This document shows positions 53,001 to 62,300 of a stretch of 64,000 bases of DNA, piece by piece (the first letter of the stretch is position 1; the number at the start of each line of letters is the position of its first letter). The notes beneath the pieces are model-generated. The model was not told the DNA's origin, searched no databases, and saw nothing but the letters and a program-made list of their open reading frames with translations. Source of the DNA: Tethya wilhelma (Eukaryota > Porifera > Demospongiae > Tethyida > Tethyidae); assembly GCA_964030475.1 (NCBI GenBank), contig CAXIPT010000003.1, forward strand, positions 5,010,706-5,074,705, in the 5' to 3' direction. Position numbers and translations under genes: made by a program.

Positions 53001-54315
53001 GTCCTTCTCTGATTAGAAAAAAACGATCAACAGAGATGGCAGAACCTAACCTTGCTACATTGTTCTCAAAATCAGAGTTTGTAATTGAAATTTGAAAGAC
53101 TTGATCATCACCAGTCAATGATTGCGATACAGGTACAATTGATAGGCCACCACCATTTAATGCAGAATTTTTACTAAACCTGCAACTGTCCACAGTGACC
53201 GTATTTGATTTGGCTCCAAACAGCTTGTCGTACACGAAATATCCTATTCTCATTCCACCACTTCCAGTACCAGAATCAGTTGTGAAATAACACTTGTTGC
53301 TAGTGAAATTGGAGTTGATTACATTAACTGTATTATTGTTCGGATTGTCATGGAATTCTACAAAGAGTCCTCCACCCCATACTGCTTCATTCGAATCAAA
53401 ATGACACTCTGAAACATTGATCACGTTACTTGTTGCATTACCACTGATCAAGATGGAGAGACCACCACCTCGACCAAAAGATTCCTGCATTGAGCGATAA
53501 GGAATAATGAAAGTGGATGAGCTAGCAGTGTCCGAATTGTTGGCTCGATTGTGACTGAATGTGCACCTTGAAAAGAGATAATGTGCTCCGAAGTTTCTGG
53601 ACTCATATGAGACTACACGGTCGGTACAGTTATTATCACCAGGGATGCAGTAAGAAAACTCTACATAAAATCCACCACCTCCTGGAAAGGGATGGTAGTC
53701 TTGCAAAACTGAGTTATTAGTGAAAATACTGTCAGTGATCGTAACCATTCCATCAGTATCATACATGACCACACCAGTGGCAGTTGGAGAGTTACTGACA
53801 GTAACACGTGACATCTCAACATTGTGACAATGATAGAAGTACAGACCAACTAGAAATTGGTAGAAAGGAAAATCAATCTTATAAAAATCTCGAGTTGTAC
53901 TGTTTTGCAGAGCAGCACAGCCATTGAAAGCAAGGTTGGAAAAGTGAAGATTAGCAACATCGACAAAAGCAAAACCAATAAAAATGTTTGCACATTGGAT
54001 GACAGTACTATTCATATCCACTCCAGTGAAAGCTATTGTGTCCAAGTGCTCAAAAGTACTTACCTCGTTATTGAGAATATGCTTCCCTTTTGAAAGAACA
54101 TAACGTGTGGAGTTAGCTCGATAGGAGTCTGAGAAGGCCCAGTCAAGGCTCGCACACGCAACACTTGGATTGTTACTATAGATGCAGCTGCTGTTATCGT
54201 GTCCATTTTTTAGATCAATGAAGATAGTGTGGTTGTACTCAAAACAATGACATTTTTGGAACAATACAATAGTGATAACTATTGTGATCAGCAGCAACCA
54301 CCTGAGTGAAGTCAT
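50056..54315 (-). CDS. Pmp-like beta-helix / multi-TM receptor 3
   Basis: One coding exon of 1419 residues. A signal peptide at about 1-24 (WLLLITIVITIVLFQKCHC) is followed by a beta-helix ectodomain (about 30-740) with repeated FxxN/GGG motifs (HFDSNEAVWGGGLFVEFH, RFSKNSALNGGGLSIVP, GNNGGAIALLGASYI). Next come CPPGFKSSNN (about 768), the Cys-rich CGTQNRTGIACGKCIEGF (about 860), about nine or ten TM segments (about 892-1287) and a tail with IFARAEMENTYRPNY. Many N-glycosylation sites occur in the ectodomain. A 5' UTR intron (54372-54644) is predicted just upstream. The membrane part is almost the same as in receptor 2. The family is not formally recognised; the Pmp-type repeat assignment rests on motif appearance. 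Confidence 0.88.
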   Translation of the reverse strand: MTSLRWLLLITIVITIVLFQKCHCFEYNHTIFIDLKNGHDNSSCIYSNNPSVACASLDWAFSDSYRANSTRYVLSKGKHILNNEVSTFEHLDTIAFTGVDMNSTVIQCANIFIGFAFVDVANLHFSNLAFNGCAALQNSTTRDFYKIDFPFYQFLVGLYFYHCHNVEMSRVTVSNSPTATGVVMYDTDGMVTITDSIFTNNSVLQDYHPFPGGGGFYVEFSYCIPGDNNCTDRVVSYESRNFGAHYLFSRCTFSHNRANNSDTASSSTFIIPYRSMQESFGRGGGLSILISGNATSNVINVSECHFDSNEAVWGGGLFVEFHDNPNNNTVNVINSNFTSNKCYFTTDSGTGSGGMRIGYFVYDKLFGAKSNTVTVDSCRFSKNSALNGGGLSIVPVSQSLTGDDQVFQISITNSDFENNVARLGSAISVDRFFLIREGRLPDIVLENCTFISNTVEYVKNISGYKSYNVPYQVGKGAVFIHQVPVSFRGQLKFTSNIGTALAVVAAKIDFTDCNATFDSNRGNNGGAIALLGASYILINDNTNMTFFRNRAKAEGGAIFNKYIEDENLQSYTIYTNCFILHEDPYRAPSDWMSHFEFYDNLDHGGNRKSSIHSTSILPCSWVGGSTEFTNNNKSSIFCWKPWIYWEQPYTKRGSCNGEVTSDVGNISFVHSYLDNDNIIEAFPGQPFQLPINILDDLYKNVSVDTIFLGYIDSNDSAIGNSNHYSNAAYIWEESLSVRGAENETVTILLNSIGDRIWQVEVVVNLLTCPPGFKSSNNTGNINSTTCVCADTFQQSVICDPDSQRAKLKNDNWMGPPPKEDRSKYVVVICPPGYCYANIQSGSFLLPNNTQDLDRLVCGTQNRTGIACGKCIEGFGPAINSRTYECVNCSDPSVVRGNIAKYTFSVYVPLAILFTCIILFDIRLTTGPANAFILYAQVVTTTFDLNADGQVPLNLAINSSDQLLSAVRIPYGIFNLEFAENFLSPLCLGAHLNTLSLLLIKYVVALAPMLMVVLVLACVKLASFVTNRCCRGDNKFRRMCTSLRNCSGQRRNINEALLPAFAAFLLLSYNKFSTNSSFLVASQPLLREDGSAIHPPRIYYNGEYSIHHLEYFIYYLIPAVVVFSTFVAIPPLLLLDYPLRVFEWCLSKVNCLWRFYPVDKVHVFLDTFQGCYKNKMRFFAGLYFLFRLAINLGYIISNTWLEQFAIQQVACSVMIMLLALCQPYEKAWLNYVDILIFTNLAVMNAITFYLYSFYLINPQTHNASTGFVIHYCLVFLPLLYMIIYVLWSLTKPFHNQVKHKLKSTLRRLLVRAKFDQFRLLQDVTMNNGVTTSVLSDSKKVEEDTVSVTDAIFARAEMENTFRPNYAVQLEHNPDDVITRSSENSYLHPNYNGRQPRARGYGSVTDGSNMRLDTHVRPQTN

Positions 54316-54838
54316 CCACCGTTTTGTGTGTTGGGAACGCTGTATCTGTTTGAATTAAGTCTTGAGGTTTTCTGTAAAAAATTTCAGTAGTTAGAATTAT
54401 TGTCACTGCTGAGGTTGTTTACATGGTACATTCAGGCAGTGCAGGTGCAATTCAGAAGATATAATATGCTAGGTATTATGTCTAGCCTAGCAGCTAGCTA
54501 GAGTGCATTAATTCTTGTGTATATTCTTGCACTGCAGATTGTTGATATTAAAATAAAGTTTGCTAATAATAATAATCACGCATCAATTTTTAGTGTGATG
54601 ACAAAAGCATAGCCTACGATAGTATGCAGATGGCAGAAGCTTACCTCTTCCAGAGAGCAGTGGCTTATTGCAGTTGATTTTCTCACGTGCATAGTGTGCC
54701 AAAATTATCAAAAAGCGGAAATGAGCACTAGACCAGCCCCACGTCACCCATATTCACTGGCTCATCTCGTGATTGGTCAGCAAAGGTCAGTTGTCATCCA
54801 TATATATACGTAAGTTAGTTCTCTAAAGAAGCTTCAAA
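54316..54838. promoter_or_regulatory. Head-to-head promoter region of receptors 3 and 4
   Basis: Divergent start codons lie 523 bp apart. On the minus side an acceptor (TTTTTTACAG) before 54371 and a donor (GAAGAG/GTAAGC) at 54645 define a 5' UTR intron, so receptor 3 transcription starts above about 54650. On the plus side a TATATATATACG stretch precedes the receptor 4 ATG by about 35 bp. The actual shared promoter is thus roughly 54650-54800. Confidence 0.5.
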
Positions 54839-57800
54839 ATGAACTATTGCAGTGTTCTATGCCTGGTGCTCTTGATCTGTGCAGTATTAGCAACACCCCA
54901 TGTTTGCAGTGGTGAGTTCTACAGTCACTCTATCTACATCAACCAAACCACTGAAAAAGACACTCCTGAATGTATCACCAGCAACAGTTCCAGTGTTCCA
55001 TGTAAGACTCTTGATTGGGCATTCCGATCAGAACATCGAAGAAACTCAACTCGGTATGTCTTCCTAAGCAGTGGACCATATCTTCTCCAGGAATCTGTTG
55101 AAACGTTTTCAAATACATCGAATGTAGCATTCATTGGGAGAGAAGCAAACACCACAATCCATTGCACAGCAGCTGAAACTGGATTGTCCTTTGTTGAAGT
55201 TTCTGATTTGGTATTTGTCAACGTCACCTTCATCGGGTGTGCTTCTGAACAAACAAGCACAAGTAGAAATTTCAGTGTTACCAATAGCTACGCATTTTCA
55301 ACCGTGAAAGTGAGCCTGTATTTCTATCACTGCCGCAATGTAAGCATGACTAATGTGACAGTTGAGAGTCCAGGCTTTGGAGCAACTGGAGTGATAATGT
55401 ACGACAGTGATGGAGTGAATACCATTACCAACAGTCATTTTGTGAACTGTACCGCAGAACGAGGCCATCCTGGTGGGGGAGGTTTCTACATGGAGTTCTC
55501 CTACTGTGCACCAGGAAATACAAGCTGCTTCAACAACAGTGATGATGTCGTCTCGTACGAATCTCGAAACAAAGGAGCAGAGTACCATTTCGTTAATTGT
55601 ACATTCAGCAACAACACTGCCAATAATGCAGACAACTCGGACACTCTCTCCACCTATATCATCCCATATCGTTCAGCACACGAAGCTTTTGGTAGGGGAG
55701 GAGGACTCTCAATTTTTGTTAAGGGAAATGCCATGCAAAACGTTTTGAACATCTCAGGCTGTGTGTTTGATTCAAACCAAGCGCTTTGGGGAGCAGGTAT
55801 ATTCGCTGAATTTCATGATGACACCTTGAATAATACTATTATTGTGAGTGGAACAAGATTTGAAAACAATAGATGTCACTTCTCCCAAGAGTCTGGAACT
55901 GGTGGAGGTGGAATGAGATTAGCACACTATGTGTATCAGTTGGATAACAAAGACAATTTAGCGGGAAACAAGATTTTGGTAGTGGATTCGAAGTTCACAA
56001 ACAATTCAGCACTGAATGGTGGAGGCCTTTCGGTATTTCCAGCCCGAACTCAGTCTAAGATTGAGCATGTTGCTAGTGTTGAAATCATCCGGACAATATT
56101 TGACAGCAATGTTGCTAAGCTTGGTGCAGGACTCCATGCAAGTCCGTTTGCAATATTCACCCGGGGAAACATGCTCCAAATCAACATTAAGGACTGCACA
56201 TTTGTCAATAACAACATTGACTACATCAAACTTATTAACCCTGAAAACAGAAAGCCTTATCAAGTTGGTGTTGGAGCAGTTTATAGCAATGAGGTCAAGT
56301 TAATATTCGAGGAAAGTGTGAATTTTACTGATAACTCTGGTTCAGCATTAGCAGCTGTTGCAACATCTGTAAACTTTTCAAACTGTGATGCAAACTTTGT
56401 TAGAAACAGAGGCAACAATGGCGGAGCAGTAGCACTACTTGGGGCAGCTTATATACAGATAAGCGACAACACTAGTATGAATTTCGAGAAGAATATTGCC
56501 ACATCTGAAGGTGGAGCTATCTATAACAAGTACATTGAAAGAGAAAACTTGAAAAGTTATACAAACTGTTTCATTCGGCATGAAAATCCTTTCAGTGCTC
56601 CTGAAGATTGGAATGCAAGCTTTGTATTTAACACTAATACCAACCATGGTGGAACAATTGCTATCCATTCAACATCTTTCTATCCCTGTTCAAGAGCTGG
56701 AGGAAATGGAATATCGAATACAACACTGTTTTGTCAGCCAAAGCAGTTTAACTATTTTTTCCTTCCCTCTTACAAACCATTCCATTGTTATGATTTTCTT
56801 TCATCAGATGTGGGGAAAATTGAGTACTCAACAAATTTACCATTGGTTCAAGCCTTTCCTGGAGCACCATTTACTTTGCCTGTGACCATCTCTGATGAAC
56901 TTTTAATAGATGTAAGCAACGAAACTGTTTTTGAAGTATCAACAAACTATTCTTGGGATTCAAGAATTGGCAGGGATATTGCTCGGTTCCAATATTTCTA
57001 TGGAGAACAAGCAATGATCACAGGAGGACAAAATGAAAACGTACTTCTCAGCTTGGATAGCATTGGAGATCGTGTATGGCACATGGAACTGACTGTGGAA
57101 CTACAAGCATGTCCACCGGGACTGACTATCGATGAGACAAGCGATGATAAGAGTTGTGTCTGCCCAGAAAACTACAATGGAGCTCTGTTCTGTCAGGAAG
57201 GGCGATTTCGTAGCTTCCTTAAAAATTATCACTGGATGGGAAAAGTGAAGGAACATGATGACTATGTTGTTGGACGTTGTCCTCCTGGCTACTGCAATAT
57301 CAGTCACAACAGTTACAGCATACTTTTACCACTGAATAATACGGCTCTACAAGAGATGATTTGTAAGAAGATCAACAGAACTGGTCCACTATGCGGAAAG
57401 TGCTTGAAAGACCATGGGCCGGCTGTAAATTCATTGAAATACGATTGTGTCTACTGCAAAAGCAACAGTAGCAATATAAGCATAAGCACAAACATCGTGA
57501 AGTATGTTACGTCGGTATACATACCCATGTTCGTCATGTTCGCAGTCCTCATTCTCTTTGACATTCGTTTAACCACAGGACCAGCTAATGCCTTCATACT
57601 CTACTGTCAGGTTGTAGCCAGCACCTTTGACCTGACTGCTGATGGACAGATACCACTGAATATCACTACAGGTAGCACCGACAAACTGTTAAAGGCATAT
57701 CGAGTCCCATATGGCATCTTTAATCTTGAATTTTTTGATGCAGTTATATCTCCACTCTGCCTCAGCACAAGTTTTAACAATCTTACTGTATTTGCACTGG

Positions 57801-59080
57801 ACTATGCAGTTGCTTTGTGTCCACTACTGATGATCTTGGTTGTCATCGTGTGCATCAAGATAAAGGGTTGCATATCAGCAAGGTGCTGTAAAACTGGCAA
57901 CCAATGGGGTAGCATCACATCAATGTCAATAACAACTTCATACAAACGAGTGGGGCAAAAGATTGCCACTCGAAACCGGAAAATCAACAATGGCATCCTA
58001 CCGGCATTTGCTGCCTTCATACTTCTATCCTACACCAAATTTAGCACCGTATCGTCATTTCTCCTTCGATATCAATCCTTGATTACTGCTAATGGAACTA
58101 CGGTGAAAAGAGTCGTCTACTATGCCGGTCAGTATGATGTCCACGATAAGGAGTATCTTCACTATTACTATACACCAGCTGTTATAATTTTTGCGACATT
58201 TGTTCTCATCCCCCCACTACTCCTGTTGGACTATCCCTTGAGAGCATTTGAACGAGTTCTGAGCAAGGTGGACTGTCTTTGGAGATTCTACCCTGTTGAT
58301 AAAGTACATGTCTTTCTCGATACGTTCCAAGGATGTTACAAGAACAAGATGAGATTCTTTGCCGGCTTGTACTTTGTCTTTCGTCTAGTCATTAACATGT
58401 CTTATGTGCTGACTTACACGTGGCTCGAACAGTTTGTAGTACAGCAGCTAGCTTGTACCATTATCATCATCCTGCTTGCGTTATGCCAACCATACAATGA
58501 AGAGAACAAAAAGTTCAACTATGTTGATATTTTGATTTTTGCCAACCTTGCTTCTCTGAATGCACTCAGTTTCTACATGTACTCCTATTCTCTCTACAAC
58601 CCATTGGTACAACCTCCAACAGTTATTTTTGCTTTTCAATATCTCCTTGTGTTTCTTCCACTGATTTACATGCTCAGTTACATAGCCTGGAGTCTAACGA
58701 AACCATACCACCAAAAACTGCTGAACGGAAGCAAAAATATTTGTCTCATTGTGTGTGTAGCCTTACGAGGAAAGAAGAGTACACAGCCATTACAGAGTCT
58801 GGCAGCAGGTGGCAATACAAGTGTGACAGGAATAACAAGAACCATCAATTCCTACATCTCTGAGAAAGATGCAAACACAGCAGAAATTGAAGCAATATTG
58901 AGTAGAGCGGAAATGGAGAACACTTACAGGCCAGCGAAGAAATCTCTCAGTGAACCAGTTGAAGAGAAAACAAGTTTCAAGCAAGCAAAAACTTCAGCGA
59001 CAGAAACTTCAAGCTTGCGATCAAGCATATCACAGTCTACCGTGACCTCAATGCATTATGGGAGTACAGACAGCAGCTAG
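54839..59080 (+). CDS. Pmp-like beta-helix / multi-TM receptor 4
   Basis: One coding exon of 1413 residues with signal peptide MNYCSVLCLVLLICAVLA. Beta-helix repeats run from about 30 to 730 (GGGGFYMEFSYC, VFDSNQALWGAGIFAEFH, FTNNSALNGGGLSVFPA, GNNGGAVALLGAAYI, EGGAIYNKY). The Cys-rich module follows from CPPGLTIDE (about 757) through KINRTGPLCGKCLKDH (about 851). The membrane domain spans about 886-1287 (RLTTGPANAFILYCQVVA, FYPVDKVHVFLDTFQGCY, RFFAGLYFVFRLVINMSY). The tail has ILSRAEMENTYRPAK and ends MHYGSTDSS. It is less similar to receptors 2 and 3 than those are to each other. Surface sensing or transport would be inference only. Confidence 0.88.
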   Translation: MNYCSVLCLVLLICAVLATPHVCSGEFYSHSIYINQTTEKDTPECITSNSSSVPCKTLDWAFRSEHRRNSTRYVFLSSGPYLLQESVETFSNTSNVAFIGREANTTIHCTAAETGLSFVEVSDLVFVNVTFIGCASEQTSTSRNFSVTNSYAFSTVKVSLYFYHCRNVSMTNVTVESPGFGATGVIMYDSDGVNTITNSHFVNCTAERGHPGGGGFYMEFSYCAPGNTSCFNNSDDVVSYESRNKGAEYHFVNCTFSNNTANNADNSDTLSTYIIPYRSAHEAFGRGGGLSIFVKGNAMQNVLNISGCVFDSNQALWGAGIFAEFHDDTLNNTIIVSGTRFENNRCHFSQESGTGGGGMRLAHYVYQLDNKDNLAGNKILVVDSKFTNNSALNGGGLSVFPARTQSKIEHVASVEIIRTIFDSNVAKLGAGLHASPFAIFTRGNMLQINIKDCTFVNNNIDYIKLINPENRKPYQVGVGAVYSNEVKLIFEESVNFTDNSGSALAAVATSVNFSNCDANFVRNRGNNGGAVALLGAAYIQISDNTSMNFEKNIATSEGGAIYNKYIERENLKSYTNCFIRHENPFSAPEDWNASFVFNTNTNHGGTIAIHSTSFYPCSRAGGNGISNTTLFCQPKQFNYFFLPSYKPFHCYDFLSSDVGKIEYSTNLPLVQAFPGAPFTLPVTISDELLIDVSNETVFEVSTNYSWDSRIGRDIARFQYFYGEQAMITGGQNENVLLSLDSIGDRVWHMELTVELQACPPGLTIDETSDDKSCVCPENYNGALFCQEGRFRSFLKNYHWMGKVKEHDDYVVGRCPPGYCNISHNSYSILLPLNNTALQEMICKKINRTGPLCGKCLKDHGPAVNSLKYDCVYCKSNSSNISISTNIVKYVTSVYIPMFVMFAVLILFDIRLTTGPANAFILYCQVVASTFDLTADGQIPLNITTGSTDKLLKAYRVPYGIFNLEFFDAVISPLCLSTSFNNLTVFALDYAVALCPLLMILVVIVCIKIKGCISARCCKTGNQWGSITSMSITTSYKRVGQKIATRNRKINNGILPAFAAFILLSYTKFSTVSSFLLRYQSLITANGTTVKRVVYYAGQYDVHDKEYLHYYYTPAVIIFATFVLIPPLLLLDYPLRAFERVLSKVDCLWRFYPVDKVHVFLDTFQGCYKNKMRFFAGLYFVFRLVINMSYVLTYTWLEQFVVQQLACTIIIILLALCQPYNEENKKFNYVDILIFANLASLNALSFYMYSYSLYNPLVQPPTVIFAFQYLLVFLPLIYMLSYIAWSLTKPYHQKLLNGSKNICLIVCVALRGKKSTQPLQSLAAGGNTSVTGITRTINSYISEKDANTAEIEAILSRAEMENTYRPAKKSLSEPVEEKTSFKQAKTSATETSSLRSSISQSTVTSMHYGSTDSS

Positions 59081-59306
59081 AACTTAGGTAGCGATCTACA
59101 ACTGCTAGTATAATGAACCCTGTGTGTTTAATAACTATTTTTTAAAATCCAAATTATACTGTTATTATAATTATCATTCTGTGGTAAAAATTTAATGTGA
59201 GTGTGTCATTCCATAAATGCCAAGATCCCACTGAGTTCAAGTGAGTTGTAAATTGTAATTCAATACACTATTGTTTTGCTGACAACAATACAGTATTATA
59301 GAGAAG
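59081..59306. other. Spacer between tandem receptors 4 and 5
   Basis: 226 bp of AT-rich sequence serving as the 3' end of receptor 4 and the promoter region of receptor 5. No other feature was seen. Confidence 0.5.
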
Positions 59307-62300
59307 ATGGAGCCATGGACTCTGCTGAGAATGATACAATGTCATACACTAGAGATGATTCTTCTAACTATACTAGCAGTCCTAATGAGTACTCTTCAGT
59401 GTTCAGCATATGGTGAGACAGAGAATGCCCAGGTCATCTACATTGAGAGTAAAAAAGGTAATGACAGCAAAAGCTGCATTTCCAGTCAAGTTCATTCTTG
59501 TCAGAGTCTCAACTGGGCTCTCCAATCACAATACCGAATGAGTGATACTCAGTACATCCTCTTGGACAGTGGACCACATGAACTTGGCACATTCAATGAT
59601 TCTACTGAAGCCTCATTTTTCAATATATCAAACATAGCATTCATTGGAAGTGAAGCTAATACCACTATACAGTGTAATGGCGAGGAAACTGGCCTGGTAT
59701 TCATCAATAGTTTGGATTTGCTGTTTGTCAACGTTACTCTCGTTGGGTGTGTATCTATACAAACAAGCACAAGTGCTGCTAGACTACAGTTAGGGATTGC
59801 ACCATTCACTCAAGCAAGTTTGTTTTTCTATCATTGTTACTATGTAAACTTGTATAATGTAAGAGTTCAGACCACAACTTCAAGCAGCAGAACAATGGGA
59901 GTGGTTATGTTTGTGAATAGTGAGGTGAACACTATAGCCAACAGTTCATTTGTACAATGCAATATGGAGGTAGAAATGGATAAAAGCTTCTTAGAGTCTT
60001 ACTGCTATGTAGTTGACGGTGTATGGTACCATTTGGAAAGTAATATGCATATGCTCACAGATGCTTCACTCGACCACAGTACCATAGATGCATTATTATG
60101 TCCGCCAGGTTTCAAGCCTAAGAATTCCACCAATGGTTCAAAGTGTGTTTGTGCACGTAGCTACCAAGAATCATTAACATGTGATCAAGACTCAAATACA
60201 GCATATCTCAACAATAATAACTGGATGGGGCATTCACCAGAATTACAAAAATTTAATGATGGCAATTATGTAGCAGTCATTTGTGCTCCTGGATATTGCT
60301 ATACCAACGCCACATCTGGAACATTTCTTCTTCCAAACAACACTGAGCATCTTGACCGACTGGTGTGTGGAACACAGAATAGGACTGGAATTGCTTGCGG
60401 CAAGTGTATTGAGGGATTTGGCCCAGCTATCAACTCTCGAATTTACGAATGTGTGGACTGTAGTGATCCCAGTGTGGTACGAGGAAACATAGCAAAGTAT
60501 GTGTTTTCAGTGTATGTACCACTTGCTATCCTCTTCACATTTATCATCCTCTTTGACATTCGTTTGACCACAGGACCAGCTAATGCCTTTATATTCTACT
60601 CTCAGGTTGTAACTACAACATTTGATCTAGATGCTGATGGTCAATTGCCATTGTATCTTGTCACAAACAGTTCGAACTATCTTCTAAATGTGTATCGATT
60701 TCCATATGGCATCCTCAATCTGGAGTTTATAGAGAAATTTCTTCCATCTCTCTGTGTTGGCACAAACCTCAATGCATTGTCTATCATGCTAATGAACTAT
60801 GCAGTGGCTTTAGCACCAACCATAATGATTGTGTTGGTCTTGCTGTGCATAAAACTCTCAACATTAGTTTCTGAAAAGTTTTACAGAGGAGACCTAAATC
60901 ACCTCTTTCAAGCAACATGTAATAGAACACACATACCTCAACGCCGGCGTAGACTCAGCGAGGCGATCCTACCAGCATTTGCAGCATTCCTTCTCCTCTC
61001 CTACAACAAGTTCAGCACAACTTCCACCTTCATTGTTGGAAGCCAGCCACTTCTTAGAGATGATGGCTCTGCTGTCTCTCCCAGAAGGGTTTACTATGCA
61101 GGACAGTACTCGATTGACGATTATGAATATTGTACCCACTACTTACTGCCTGCAGCAATAATCTTTTCAACTTTTGTTGCCATACCTCCCCTACTGCTGT
61201 TGGATTATCCCCTGAGGGCATTTGAATGGTGTCTGAGCAAGGCGAATTGTCTGTGGAGATTCTACCCTGTTGATAAAGTACATGTATTTCTTGATACGTT
61301 CCAAGGATGTTATAAGAACAAGATGAGATTCTTTGCCGGCTTGTATTTTCTCTTTCGTCTTGTCATCAACATTGCTTACTTGTCTACTGACACGTGGCTA
61401 GAACAATTTTGTGTTCAACAGGTGATCTGTGCCATTATGACATTACTGCTTGCACTTTTTCGGCCATACAAAAGGAAGTGGCTAAATTATGTTGACATCC
61501 TGATGCTCACAAACCTATCAGTTCTTAGAACAATGGGAGTGGTTATGTTTGTGAATAGTGAGGTGAACACTATAGCCAACAGTTCATTTGTACAATGCAA
61601 TATGGAGGTAGAAATGGATAAAAGCTTCTTAGAGTCTTACTGCTATGTAGTTGACGGTGTATGGTACCATTTGGAAAGTAATATGCATATGCTCACAGAT
61701 GCTTCACTCGACCACAGTACCATAGATGCATTATTATGTCCGCCAGGTTTCAAGCCTAAGAATTCCACCAATGGTTCAAAGTGTGTTTGTGCACGTAGCT
61801 ACCAAGAATCATTAACATGTGATCAAGACTCAAATACAGCATATCTCAACAATAATAACTGGATGGGGCATTCACCAGAATTACAAAAATTTAATGATGG
61901 CAATTATGTAGCAGTCATTTGTGCTCCTGGATATTGCTATACCAACGCCACATCTGGAACATTTCTTCTTCCAAACAACACTGAGCATCTTGACCGACTG
62001 GTGTGTGGAACACAGAATAGGACTGGAATTGCTTGCGGCAAGTGTATTGAGGGATTTGGCCCAGCTATCAACTCTCGAATTTACGAATGTGTGGACTGTA
62101 GTGATCCCAGTGTGGTACGAGGAAACATAGCAAAGTATGTGTTTTCAGTGTATGTACCACTTGCTATCCTCTTCACATTTATCATCCTCTTTGACATTCG
62201 TTTGACCACAGGACCAGCTAATGCCTTTATATTCTACTCTCAGGTTGTAACTACAACATTTGATCTAGATGCTGATGGTCAATTGCCATTGTATCTTGTC

